NCBI RefSeq assembly: GCF_013409865.1
Contig: NZ_JACCBM010000001.1
Span: 2,294,001 to 2,358,000, forward strand
Length of the DNA stretch: 64,000 nt
Reading direction: 5' to 3'
From: Herbiconiux flava
GTDB lineage: Bacteria > Actinomycetota > Actinomycetes > Actinomycetales > Microbacteriaceae
Each line of letters opens with the position of its first letter. Position 1 is the stretch's first letter. Below the pieces are notes generated by a model. The model made no database searches and was not told where the DNA came from. It saw nothing but the letters and a program-made list of their open reading frames with translations. A program made the translations under genes and the position numbers. This document shows positions 25,307-32,946 of this stretch, one piece after another.

Positions 25307-26137
25307 TCCGAGGAACTCGGCCCCGGCGGCCGCCACGTCGGCGGCGAAGGTGCCCTGAGTCACCGCCGTCGCGCCGCCGTCGACGGGCACCACGGCCCCC
25401 GTCATGAAGCGCGAGAGGTCGCTGGCGAGGAAGACCGCCACATCGGCGATGTCGTCGGGCTGGCCGACCCGCCCGATCGGCTGGGTGGGGCCGAGCCGCT
25501 CGCCGAGGAAGTCGGTGAACTCCTGGGCCCGGTCGAGCGGCACCCCGAAGGAGCGCGCCATGATCGGGGTCATGATGATGCCCGGCGCGATGGCGTTCGA
25601 CCGGATGCCGAGCGGCGCGAGCTCGGCGACGGCCTGCCGCACGATGCCCACGACGGCGTGCTTGGCGATGGTGTAGCCGGCGGCGCTCCACCCGCCCTGG
25701 AGGGCGGCGGCGCTGGCGGTCGAGACGATCGCGCCGCCGGTTCCCTGCGCCTGGAACTGGCGCGCGGCGTACTTGTGGCCGAGCAGCACCGAACGGGTGA
25801 GGAGCGCCAGGGTCCGGTCGAAACCCTCGGAGCCGACCTCGAGGATCGACGACGGGTCGCCCTGGGCTCCGGCGTTGTTGTAGATGACGTCGAGCCGGCC
25901 GAAGCGGTCGACGGTCGTGGCCACGAGGGCCTCGATCGCCGCTTCGTCGGTGACGTCGGTGTGCACGTAGAGGGCTGCGTCGCCGAGCTCGGCCGCGAGG
26001 GCGGCCCCGGGCTCGTCGGAGATGTCGGCGATGGCGACCTTCGCGCCCTCCTCCACGAAGCGTCGCACGGAGGCGAGGCCGATGCCGCTCGTGCCGCCGG
26101 TGACGATGGCGACCTTGCCGGTCAGGAGTGCGGTCAT
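25301..26137 (-). CDS. Short-chain dehydrogenase/reductase (SDR)
   Basis: 278 aa classical-type SDR, NAD(P)-dependent. Cofactor motif TGGTSGIG (residues 13-20) with an acidic ADISD after strand 2, favouring NAD. NNAG at 87-90. Catalytic Ser142, Tyr155 (YTIAK) and Lys159. The substrate-loop PGIIMTPIMARSFG is followed by RFMTGAVVPVDGGATA at the C-terminus. The start ATG follows GAAGGA by about 6 nt. It lies 42 bp after the TetR gene on the same strand and is the probable target of that autoregulated repressor. The substrate (alcohol, steroid or xenobiotic) is unknown. Confidence 0.93.
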   Translation of the reverse strand: MTALLTGKVAIVTGGTSGIGLASVRRFVEEGAKVAIADISDEPGAALAAELGDAALYVHTDVTDEAAIEALVATTVDRFGRLDVIYNNAGAQGDPSSILEVGSEGFDRTLALLTRSVLLGHKYAARQFQAQGTGGAIVSTASAAALQGGWSAAGYTIAKHAVVGIVRQAVAELAPLGIRSNAIAPGIIMTPIMARSFGVPLDRAQEFTDFLGERLGPTQPIGRVGQPDDIADVAVFLASDLSRFMTGAVVPVDGGATAVTQGTFAADVAAAGAEFLGR

Positions 26138-26179
26138 GGTGGTTCCTTCTTTCTTTCTCTGGGGCGTTCTTTCTCTCGA

Positions 26180-26743
26180 TCAGAGCGAGGGGATGCCCGC
26201 TCCGAAGTGCTGGAGGTGCAGGGCGAAGGCCGCGGCCGGGTCGGCGCCGTCGGCGACGAGGTCCTCGAGAGCGAGGCGGGTGGCGCTCGCGACCGCGGCG
26301 GCGGCGACCCGGGCGCTGGACGAGGCGGGATCGACACCCAGGCGCGCGGCGATGGACGGTACGAGCGAGAGCTCGCCGAGATGCACCGAGCGCAAGAAGA
26401 CCGACCACATCTCGTCGTCCCGGAAGACGAGGGGGAAGAGCAGGCGGGTGCGCTCCGCGACCGCGCCGCCGAGCATCCGCTCGAACCCGGTGCGCAGCAG
26501 CTCGTCGAGGGAGCCGGCGGGGGCGTCGCGGACGTGCTCGTTGAAGGTGGCGGTGGTCCAGTCGAAGAGCGGTTTGACGCACTCGGCCTTGCTCGCGAAG
26601 TAGCGGTGGAAGGTGCGCACCGGCACGCCGATGGACCTGGTGATCTCGGCGACGGTCAGCTTGGTCGTACCGCGCTCGATGAAGAGCGCGCAGGTCGCTT
26701 CTGATGCCCGGAGCATGGCCCCGTCGACTCGTACGCTAACCAT
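26180..26743 (-). CDS. TetR family regulator of the downstream SDR gene
   Basis: 187 aa. N-terminal helix-turn-helix (about residues 20-50: LTVAEITRSIGVPVRTFHRYFASKAECV); the ligand-binding part is helical and Ala-rich. It starts 7 nt after TAGGGT with no ribosome site, a leaderless arrangement. A perfect palindrome with 18-bp arms covers this promoter, so autorepression is very likely. Gene order TetR then SDR on one strand suggests the ligand is the substrate or product of the SDR (inference). Confidence 0.92.
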   Translation of the reverse strand: MVSVRVDGAMLRASEATCALFIERGTTKLTVAEITRSIGVPVRTFHRYFASKAECVKPLFDWTTATFNEHVRDAPAGSLDELLRTGFERMLGGAVAERTRLLFPLVFRDDEMWSVFLRSVHLGELSLVPSIAARLGVDPASSSARVAAAAVASATRLALEDLVADGADPAAAFALHLQHFGAGIPSL

Positions 26744-26750
26744 GCTCGCG

Positions 26751-26793
26751 ACCCTACGCCGGTTTTGGCAGATTGTGCCAAAACCGGCGTAGG
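26751..26793 (-). promoter_or_regulatory. TetR promoter with perfect 18-bp-arm palindrome
   Basis: CCTACGCCGGTTTTGGCA (26753-26770) is repeated inverted at 26776-26793 around the 5-nt centre GATTG. The arm near the gene contains most of the -10 box TAGGGT (26756-26751), and the far arm supplies TTGGCA, a -35-like hexamer 19 bp upstream. It could also act as a hairpin terminator for the GH1 transcript, which ends 8 bp away. Confidence 0.65.
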
Positions 26794-26800
26794 TGCGACG

Positions 26801-28246
26801 CTAGGCTGCGGGGATCGTCCGGGACGCGATCAGCGTCGCGTACCAGAGCGCACTGTCCTTCAGCGTCCGCTCCTGCGTGTCGTAGTCCACGCGGATGATC
26901 CCGAACCGCTTCGAGTACCCGTAGCCCCATTCGAAGTTGTCCATCAGGCTCCAGACCTGGTAGCCGCGGAGGTCGACGCCGGCCGAGAGGGCCCGATGCG
27001 CCGCGGTGAAGTGCCGCTGCAGGTAGTCGACCCGCAGGGGGTCGTGCACCCGGGCCGCGCCGTCGGCATCCCTCGTCGGCGAGTCAGCGAACGCGGCGCC
27101 GTTCTCGGTGATCATCAACGGCTGCGCCGGGAACTCGGCGTGCAGCGCCAGCAGCAGCTCCTCGAGCCCCGAGGGGTCGATGTTCCAGCCCATCTCGGTG
27201 TACGGGCCCGGCTGGGGGAGGAACTCGATGTCGTCGGCGCCCGGCCAGGGCGAGCCGCCCGCGTCCTTGTGGCCATCCGCCATCTGACGCGGCGAGACGC
27301 CGTCCCACACCGCCACGAGGGTGGTCGAGTAGTAGTTCACGCCGAGCACGTCGAGCGGCTGGTTGATGATCTCGAGGTCGCCGCTCTCGACGAACGACCA
27401 GTCGGTGATCGACGCCGTGTCGGTGAACAGGTCGGGCGGGTAGGCCCCGTGCAGCAGCGGCCCGGTGAAGGCGCGATTGGCGATCGCGTCGATGCGGCGC
27501 ACGGCCTCGGCCCCCTGGTCGCCCGAGCCGCGCAGCACGTGCAGGTTGAGCGTGATCGAGTACTGCGGATCGTTCGTCACGACCTCGCGGAGCGCCTGGA
27601 TCGCCAGCCCGTGCGCCAGGTTCAGGTGGTGCACGGCCTGCAGTGCGGCCAGCGGCGAGGTGACCCCCGGGGCGTGGGCGCCCGAGCCGTAGCCGAGGTA
27701 CGCCGAGCACCACGGCTCGTTCAGCGTCGTCCACACCGCGACCCGGTCGCCGAGCGCCGCGCCGACGAGGCGGGCGTAGTCGGCGAAGGCCTCGGCGGTC
27801 GAGCGCACGGTCCAGCCGCCCTCGTCCTCGAGCGCCTGCGGCAGGTCCCAGTGGTAGAGCGTCGCGATCGGGGTGATGCCGCGCGCGATCAGCCCGTCGA
27901 CGAGGTTCGAGTAGAAGTCGAGGCCCGCCTGCACGGCGGGGCCGCGACCAGTCGGCTGGATGCGCGGCCACGCGATCGAGAACCGGTACGACTCGAGGCC
28001 GAGCTCCACCATGAGGTCGAGGTCGCTCTCCCAGCGGTGGTAGTGGTCGTCGGCGACGTCGCCGGTGTCGCCGTTCCAGACCTTGCCGGGGGTGTGACTG
28101 AAGGTGTCCCAGATCGAGGGGCCGCGGCCGTCCTCGTCGTAGGCGCCTTCGATCTGGTACGACGCGGTGGCCGAGCCGAAGAGGAAGCCGTCGGGGAACG
28201 TCAGCCCCGAGTCGCGGTAGTCGGGGTTGCCGGTGGTGGAGCTCAT
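26801..28246 (-). CDS. GH1 family beta-glucosidase
   Basis: 481 aa from ATG 28246, the normal length of cytoplasmic family 1 glycosidases. The N-terminal signature [27 protein letters not shown] is intact. Acid/base Glu is in TLNEPW (about 170), nucleophile Glu in MITENGAAF (about 370), and the C-terminal [19 protein letters not shown] block forms the glucose site. It hydrolyses cellobiose or aryl-beta-glucosides, fitting the secreted GH5 cellulase at 56.6 kb. No signal peptide. A CebR-like operator lies about 90 bp upstream, pointing to LacI-type control by cello-oligosaccharides; no LacI gene or sugar transporter is in the window. Confidence 0.95.
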   Translation of the reverse strand: MSSTTGNPDYRDSGLTFPDGFLFGSATASYQIEGAYDEDGRGPSIWDTFSHTPGKVWNGDTGDVADDHYHRWESDLDLMVELGLESYRFSIAWPRIQPTGRGPAVQAGLDFYSNLVDGLIARGITPIATLYHWDLPQALEDEGGWTVRSTAEAFADYARLVGAALGDRVAVWTTLNEPWCSAYLGYGSGAHAPGVTSPLAALQAVHHLNLAHGLAIQALREVVTNDPQYSITLNLHVLRGSGDQGAEAVRRIDAIANRAFTGPLLHGAYPPDLFTDTASITDWSFVESGDLEIINQPLDVLGVNYYSTTLVAVWDGVSPRQMADGHKDAGGSPWPGADDIEFLPQPGPYTEMGWNIDPSGLEELLLALHAEFPAQPLMITENGAAFADSPTRDADGAARVHDPLRVDYLQRHFTAAHRALSAGVDLRGYQVWSLMDNFEWGYGYSKRFGIIRVDYDTQERTLKDSALWYATLIASRTIPAA

Positions 28247-28336
28247 ACCGGGAGGGTCGCCTTTCCGTCGGACGACGACGCGAGGTCGCCGCGATTCATA
28301 GGGGCGCAGCCTCGCACCCCTCTCCATGATGCCCGT

Positions 28337-28348
28337 GAGAGCGCTCTC
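28337..28348 (-). promoter_or_regulatory. LacI/CebR-like operator GAGAGCGCTCTC upstream of GH1
   Basis: Perfect 12-bp palindrome with the central GAGCGCTC of the known CebR box (TGGGAGCGCTCCCA). On the minus strand it falls between TCGACA (a -35-like hexamer) and CATCAT (a weak -10), so a bound repressor would block the promoter. Confidence 0.6.
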
Positions 28349-28418
28349 TTGTCGATCCCTGGCGCCTGGTGCGACGGATGCTCGCCGCGCCTCCCGGCAG
28401 CCCCGACGCTCCACGCGC

Positions 28419-28424
28419 TAGGGT
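28419..28424 (+). promoter_or_regulatory. -10-like TAGGGT before the 28466 gene
   Basis: TAGGGT lies 41 bp before the GTG start, with a ribosome site GGAGG at 28455-28459 in between, so this transcript has a normal short leader. Confidence 0.4.
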
Positions 28425-28465
28425 TCCTGCGTCGCCCGGACGGGGCCGCGAAGCGGAGGTGGAAC

Positions 28466-29086
28466 GTGGATCGCAGGCTGATGATGGCGGTCTGGGCGCT
28501 GTCGGGGCTGACGACGCTGGTGTTCGCGGGGTACTGGGCCTGGTACGCGGTGCGGCTCGCGGGCGGTTCCTCGTCGTCCGGTGGTTCGTCGCCGGGCGTC
28601 GCCGGCGGTTCTGCCGAATCCGGCCTCGCCGGGGCGCCGGCCGTGGTCGGGGCGGCGACGGCGGTGCTGGTCGTGGCGCTGATCGGCGTGAGCGGGCAGC
28701 TGCGGCTGAACCGGTTGCGACGTCGCTTCCCCTCGGTGGCGATCGTGCGGGCGCGCCCGGTCGGCACCCTGGATTCGTTCGCCGACCGGTATTGGCTGGA
28801 CACCGGGCGGCCGCTGCCCGCGATCTCCGGCCCGCTCTACGCCTCGTTCGGCCCGCGGATGCTCACCCTGCTCGCCGGCGACGGCACCGAGGTCGTGTCG
28901 TTCGACACCGCCTATGCCCGCCTCGGCGTCGAGGAGCGCGGCGGCTTCGCGGGTGGGGACGCGACGGTGGCGGTGGCGATCGAGGGGTATCCGCGGCTGG
29001 TGCTCGGGTTTCCGCGGGCGTGGTCACTCGGTGCGCTGCAGCTGCCGTCGGCGGCGGTCGAGGGGCTGGTGGCGCGCACGCGGTAG
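28466..29086 (+). CDS. Two-helix membrane protein, unknown function
   Basis: 206 aa from a GTG with GGAGG 6 nt upstream. Helix 1 about residues 8-30; a Gly/Ser-rich loop (SSSSGGSSPGVAGGS); helix 2 about 53-73; then a soluble cytoplasmic domain (about 75-206) containing YWLDTGRPLPAISGPLYASFG and FPRAWSLGALQLPS. The layout recalls PH-like membrane-anchored domains, but I recognise no family with confidence. Divergent from the GH1 gene; followed by a G-rich tandem repeat. Confidence 0.75.
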   Translation: MDRRLMMAVWALSGLTTLVFAGYWAWYAVRLAGGSSSSGGSSPGVAGGSAESGLAGAPAVVGAATAVLVVALIGVSGQLRLNRLRRRFPSVAIVRARPVGTLDSFADRYWLDTGRPLPAISGPLYASFGPRMLTLLAGDGTEVVSFDTAYARLGVEERGGFAGGDATVAVAIEGYPRLVLGFPRAWSLGALQLPSAAVEGLVARTR

Positions 29087-29275
29087 GGCGGGGCGGAGCG
29101 GCGGGGCGACGCGGTGGGACGAGCTCGGGGTCGGGGCGGCGGGGCGGGGCGACGAGTTCGGGGTCGGGGCGGCGCGGCGGGCGACGAGTTCGGGGTCGGG
29201 GCGGGGCGACGAGCTCGGGGTCGGGGCGGAGCGGCGGGGCGACGAGCTCGGGGTCGGGGTGCAGGCGCGGGCAGG
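29087..29275. repeat. G-rich intergenic tandem repeat, about 5 diverged units
   Basis: GACGAGCTCGGGGTCGGGGC or a close variant recurs five times (near 29116, 29150, 29186, 29208, 29241) with spacers of GGCGGGGC type. Unit length varies around 22-36 bp. It fills the gap between two convergent genes and has runs able to form G-quadruplexes on the plus strand. Confidence 0.8.
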
Positions 29276-29287
29276 GCCGCCTAAGAT

Positions 29288-30489
29288 TCAGCGCGCCTGT
29301 GACGGCAGGGCCGCCTCGACGGCGTCGGCCAGCGCGTCGACACGGGCGAAGGTGCCGAGCGAGCGGGTCACGAACGCGAACGAGTAGTCGTGCTCGGGGG
29401 AGTACCAGGCACAGCTGCCGCCGATCCCGCCCATGCCGATCTCCCCGCCGTCGACCCGCAGGCCGAGCGACCACTCGACCGGTCCGTCGACGAAGAGGTC
29501 GTGGCCGACGGCTTGCGGCGCGAGGTACTCGGCGTGCAGCGCGGATCCGAGTCGGGCGGCCACACGGCCGTCGGGCCGGTGCACGTCGTCGTAGAAGCGG
29601 GAGAGGCTCAGGGCGGTGGTGAACAGCCCGGTCGCAGGCATCGAGGCCGAGCGCCAGGGTGGGGAGTTCAGGCGCGCGGGGTCGAGGTTGCCGCGGGGGC
29701 GGTCGAGCATCCGCCGCCCGTCGTCGCGGGCGAGGTAGCGGGAGACCCAGGCGTCGTCGACGATCTCGAGGTCGGCGACCGCGGATGCTCGTTCCGTTCG
29801 ACCCCGAAGTGCAGCTCGAGGGCGCTGTCGCCGGGCGCGGCGCCCGAGCGCCAGAGGGCTGCCAGGCGCGCGGCGGCGGTGCGGGCATCCGGAGCCCCTG
29901 CCTGCGCGAGGAGCCCGTCGATCAGGGTGCCGTAGGTGAGCGCGTGCTCGGCGATGACCTCGCCGGGCGGGGCGATCGGGGGCGACGCGACTAGGTCGGC
30001 GAGCAGGGCGGTGTGGTCGAGGGGGTCGATGCCGTCGGCTGTGCCGGCTGCGTCGGTCGCGTCGGTCGCGTCGGCTGTGTCGGTCGCGTCGGCTGCATCG
30101 GCCGCGTTCGAGTACGCAGGGAGGCCCGCGCGATGGCTGAGGACGTGCCGGAGGGTCGTGGCCTCCTTGCCGTGCGTGCCGTACTCCGGCCACCAGCGCA
30201 CGAGCGGGTCGTCGAGGGTGAGCCGACCGTCGGCGACGGCTGTCAGCGCGGTCAGGGCGGCGATCGGTTTGCCCGCCGAGAAGACGCGGCTGAGCGTCCG
30301 GTCGCTGAAGGGGCGCGTGCGCGCGGTGTCGGCCCAGCCGCCCGCTGCGCTCAGCAGTTGCCGGCCGCCGCGGTGCACGGCGAGGGAGGCGCCGAGCTCG
30401 TGGCCGTCGCTGAGCATCGCACGGAAGACCTCGGCCACGGGCTCGAGCTCGGGCACCGCGTTGAAGGACAGGGGTGGGGATTTCGGCAC
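29288..30489 (-). pseudogene. Serine hydrolase, class C beta-lactamase family, frameshifted
   Basis: Starts at GTG 30489 (GAGG upstream). The N-terminal two thirds hold the active-site SAGK motif (Ser71, Lys74) and HVLSHRAGLPAYSN, plus the tyrosine motif YGTL. Around 29780-29810 (after ELHFGV) the frame shifts by one base, and the family C-terminus continues in another frame: VADLEIVDDAWVSRYL, then GIGGSCAWYSPEHDYSF and the end at 29288. Either a true inactivating frameshift or a sequencing slip. An Ala-Asp-Thr stretch (about 20 residues after NAADAADAT) is encoded by a 9-bp repeat and absent from typical relatives. Confidence 0.8.
30045..30108. repeat. 9-bp-period repeat (GTCGGTCGC/GTCGGCTGN) inside the serine hydrolase
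   Basis: About seven imperfect 9-bp units encode alternating Ala-Asp-Ala/Thr triplets on the minus strand, inserted in the loop after AYSN. Confidence 0.7.
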
Positions 30490-30664
30490 GGGGCTCCTCT
30501 CGACAGCCCTCCAGTCTGCCGGATCGCGGGCCCCGCGGGCATCCCCGTGCCCTCGCCGCCAGGTCGCAGCCGTGTCCCATCGCTTTTCGCCGGAGCGGGC
30601 CAGGGGCGAGGGGTGCAGGCTGGAGGTGGGCGGCGCATCCGGTGCGGCCCGACGGGAGGCAGTG

Positions 30665-30904
30665 ATGACCGAGCACCACGACGGCAGCGGCGACGACCAC
30701 GACACCCCGGGCACGGATGTGCCCGACACGGCCGAGACCGAGTCGCCCGACGCGGGCAGCGGCAGCTCGGACGCCCCGAACGGCTCGGACGACCACGAGC
30801 CGGCCTCGCCCGGCGGATCCGCCGACACCGGGCCCGACCCCTACGACATCGAGTCCGACCTCGGCCCCGACGGCGTCCCCACGACCGAACCCGAGGCGGA
30901 GTGA
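30665..30904 (+). CDS. Small acidic disordered protein
   Basis: 79 aa, start ATG 30665 with GGAGG 5 nt upstream. Composition is dominated by Asp, Glu, Ser, Gly, Pro and Thr with no hydrophobic core, so it is intrinsically disordered; it ends DLGPDGVPTTEPEAE. Its TGA overlaps the GTG of the next gene (GTGA), implying co-translation. No known family; similar short acidic proteins are common in actinobacteria. Confidence 0.65.
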   Translation: MTEHHDGSGDDHDTPGTDVPDTAETESPDAGSGSSDAPNGSDDHEPASPGGSADTGPDPYDIESDLGPDGVPTTEPEAE

Positions 30905-31629
30905 CCGACCCCGAGCCCCGGCCCGCCGCCGTGACTTCTTCCGGCCCGGTGTCGCCGCTTGCCGCCGCGTCCGCGTCCGGCCCGGTGTCGCCGCTTGCCG
31001 CCGCGTCCGCGTCCGGCCCGGTGTCGCCGCTTGCCGCCGCGTCCGCGTCCGGCCCGGTGTCGCCGCTTGCCGCCGCGTCCGCGTCCGGCCCGGTGTCGCC
31101 GCTTGCCGCCGCGTCCGCGTCCGGCCCGGTGTCGCCGCTTGCCGCCGCGTCCGCGTCCGGCCCGGTGTCGCCGCCTGCCGCCGTGCCCGGTCCGGTATCG
31201 CCGCCTGGCGCCGCGTCCGCGTCCGCGTCCGGTCCGGTGGCGCCGCTTGCCGCCGCGTCCGCGTCCGGCCCGGTGGCGCCGCCTGCCGCCGCGTCCGCGT
31301 CCACCTCGGCGGTCGCGCCGGTGTCGCCGTCGGCTCCGGCGTCCTCACCCGCGCCGACGACAGACAGTGCGGGCGAGCCGGCCCTCGGCGACGCCGGGCG
31401 GCCCGAGCCCGAACAGGCGCCGACCCTGACGGGCGATGAGGCTCGCAACGTCGTCATGGTGCAGACGTCGGCCTCCACGTGGGACGTCCGCGTGAGCGGC
31501 TCCGACGAGGTGGTCGGCACGATCACCAAGACCGACGACGACTACCGGGCGACGGATGCGCGGGGCGACGACCTCGGCCTCTTCGCCTCGCCCGAGCTCG
31601 CCATGTTCGGCGTCATCACGAAGTTCTGA
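30901..31629 (+). CDS. Protein with 12-residue tandem repeats (GPVSPLAAASAS) and small C-terminal domain
   Basis: 242 aa, GTG overlapping the preceding stop. Residues about 13-135 are tandem 12-mers GPVSPLAAASAS: six DNA-identical copies, then degenerate ones. A Pro/Ala/Ser linker follows. The conserved C-terminal part is about 55 residues (VVMVQTSASTWDVRVSGSDEV to SPELAMFGVITKF). The same short domain, with a WxV/W start, GxI and a D-x-GL ending, seems to recur in the next small gene. No signal peptide or lipobox. Repeat number could vary without changing frame. Function unknown. Confidence 0.7.
   Translation: MTDPEPRPAAVTSSGPVSPLAAASASGPVSPLAAASASGPVSPLAAASASGPVSPLAAASASGPVSPLAAASASGPVSPLAAASASGPVSPPAAVPGPVSPPGAASASASGPVAPLAAASASGPVAPPAAASASTSAVAPVSPSAPASSPAPTTDSAGEPALGDAGRPEPEQAPTLTGDEARNVVMVQTSASTWDVRVSGSDEVVGTITKTDDDYRATDARGDDLGLFASPELAMFGVITKF
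30940..31303 (+). repeat. 36-bp minisatellite, six perfect copies plus degenerate copies
   Basis: Six identical 36-bp units run from 30940 to 31155. A seventh diverged unit (31156-31191) and several shortened or substituted ones extend to about 31303. In frame it encodes GPVSPLAAASAS. Perfect identity at this GC content indicates very recent expansion or continuing homogenisation. Confidence 0.95.
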
Positions 31630-31680
31630 CCCGAGCCGGCCGGCCGGTCTCGGCGGCTCCCGCGCTGCCCCGCAGTGCAA

Positions 31681-31722
31681 TGAGCCGAGAGCCGAGAGCC
31701 GAGAGCCGAGAGCCGGGAGCCG
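31681..31722. repeat. 7-bp tandem repeat (GAGCCGA) x5-6
   Basis: GAGCCGA is repeated with a slightly altered last unit (GAGCCGG), in the non-coding gap between two small genes. Confidence 0.85.
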
Positions 31723-31846
31723 GACGGCGTGCATGCCCGTGTCCGCCGTCCGGGTAGCGGATGCCGATCATCCCTCGGTTGTCAACCCGGTGCCGGACTC
31801 CGGCCGCGGGGGTTGGCTGGGCTTCAAGACAAGCGGAGGGCGGTCG

Positions 31847-32110
31847 ATGATGATCGGTTACCAGGAGACGATGACCATGGCGGCGGCCACGACCGCGACC
31901 GAGACCACGACCACGACCACGACCGAGCCGGTGGCGTGGCGGTGCGTGCAGGCGGGGCTGTGGGTGGCGTCGGGCGATCACGGCGAGCCGCTCGGCATCG
32001 TTTCGGAGAAGTGGGGACGCGGATTCGCCGTGACCACCGCCTGGGGACTCGACCTCGGGCTGCACGCGACACTCCCGGCGGCCAAAGCCGCCCTCGAAAA
32101 CGCCCGCTGA
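31847..32110 (+). CDS. Small protein with Thr-rich head and short C-terminal domain
   Basis: 87 aa, ATG 31847 with GGAGGG 7 nt upstream. After a Met/Thr-rich start (TATETTTTTTTE) comes a domain of about 55 residues: AWRCVQAGLWVASGDHGEPLG, IVSEKWGRGFAVTTAWG, LDLGLHATLPAAKAALE. Its pattern of W, GxI/V, xTxxG and DLGL followed by a helix parallels the C-terminus of the repeat protein at 30901-31629, so the two are probably distant paralogs (my alignment by eye). Function unknown. Confidence 0.7.
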   Translation: MMIGYQETMTMAAATTATETTTTTTTEPVAWRCVQAGLWVASGDHGEPLGIVSEKWGRGFAVTTAWGLDLGLHATLPAAKAALENAR

Positions 32111-32211
32111 CCGGACGATCGAGCGGCTGAGCGGCCCCGGTAGCTGCCAGTGGTTCGCCCGTGCCCGGTGTCGGACGGCGCGGACGTCGGTCGTGACCTG
32201 TGGCACCGCCC

Positions 32212-32946
32212 TCACGCATCATCGTCGTCTACGGGTGGGCCGAGGTCGGGCGGGTGGAACGGGGTCCCGTCGTCCGGGTCGACAGGCACCAGCTCGACCT
32301 CCAGCATCGGAGGCATGGTGCGGCCGCGCGGGTGAAAGACGCCGTCGAGGTCGTGGTCGCTGCTGGGTGGAGCACTTCCAGCCTGGCGCATCATCGACGG
32401 TGGGAAGGCGAAGCGGTCGGAGATCGCCGCGGGGGTACCGCGCCGGCGGGGGGTGGGGTCGTCGGGGCCGCCGAACCGCACGGTGACGATCGAATCGTCG
32501 TTCTCATCGAGCTCCTCGGCGATGCCGAGAACGGCGCTGTGCCCGGGAGTGCCGCTGTGCCCGGAAGCGGCGCTGTGCCGGGAAGCGCCGCTGTGCCCGG
32601 GAGTGCCGCTGTGCCCGGGAGTGCCGCTGTGCCCGGGAGTGCCGCTGTGCCCGGGAGTGGCACTGCGCCCGGAAGTGATGTTGCGGTCGGGGCCGACGGG
32701 CAGTGGGGTGCGGCACTGCCATCCGCCCCGCTCGCCCCGGCGCTCATCGATGCGCGTGGTGGGTGGCGGGACCGGGGTGTGACACGAGCACCGATGAACG
32801 CAGTCGGCGACATCGGTTCGGCAGCGGTGATGAAGCCGTGCGCGGCGGTCGCGCATCCACCGGGCCAGCCCGGCACTGGCGATCGTGGCCAGCAGGGTGA
32901 GCGCGGCGACGAGCGCCACGACGGCCGGCACCAGCTCCGCCCTCAC
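32212..32946 (-). CDS. Membrane-anchored protein with GHSGTP repeats, unknown function
   Basis: 244 aa from a GTG lacking a clear ribosome site. A single N-terminal helix (LVPAVVALVAALTLLATIASAGLARW) is followed by basic and Cys/His-rich residues (HHRCRTDVADCVHRCSCH), 18-bp-encoded hexapeptide repeats (about 93-140, GTPGHS type) and an acidic tail (ELDENDDSIVTVRFGGPDDP, ending PPVDDDDA). This strand was chosen because it gives a membrane anchor and a plausible acidic domain; the opposite strand is also open. Moderate confidence only. Confidence 0.5.
   Translation of the reverse strand: MRAELVPAVVALVAALTLLATIASAGLARWMRDRRARLHHRCRTDVADCVHRCSCHTPVPPPTTRIDERRGERGGWQCRTPLPVGPDRNITSGRSATPGHSGTPGHSGTPGHSGTPGHSGASRHSAASGHSGTPGHSAVLGIAEELDENDDSIVTVRFGGPDDPTPRRRGTPAAISDRFAFPPSMMRQAGSAPPSSDHDLDGVFHPRGRTMPPMLEVELVPVDPDDGTPFHPPDLGPPVDDDDA
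32533..32676. repeat. 18-bp tandem repeat, eight copies
   Basis: Units of GCCGCTGTGCCCGGGAGT type: 32533, 32551, 32569, 32587, 32605, 32623, 32641, 32659. The four from 32587 to 32658 are identical and the others differ by 1-4 bases. It encodes a GTPGHS-like hexapeptide on the minus strand. Confidence 0.95.

Noticed and set aside
26765-28465. Plus-strand open frame antisense to the GH1 gene
   Set aside because: No family match; GH1 on the minus strand has all catalytic motifs. Only the part from GTG 28466 onward is kept.
30940-31303. CRISPR array suggested by 36-bp exact repeats
   Set aside because: The units abut without unique spacers and form a continuous coding frame; it is a minisatellite.
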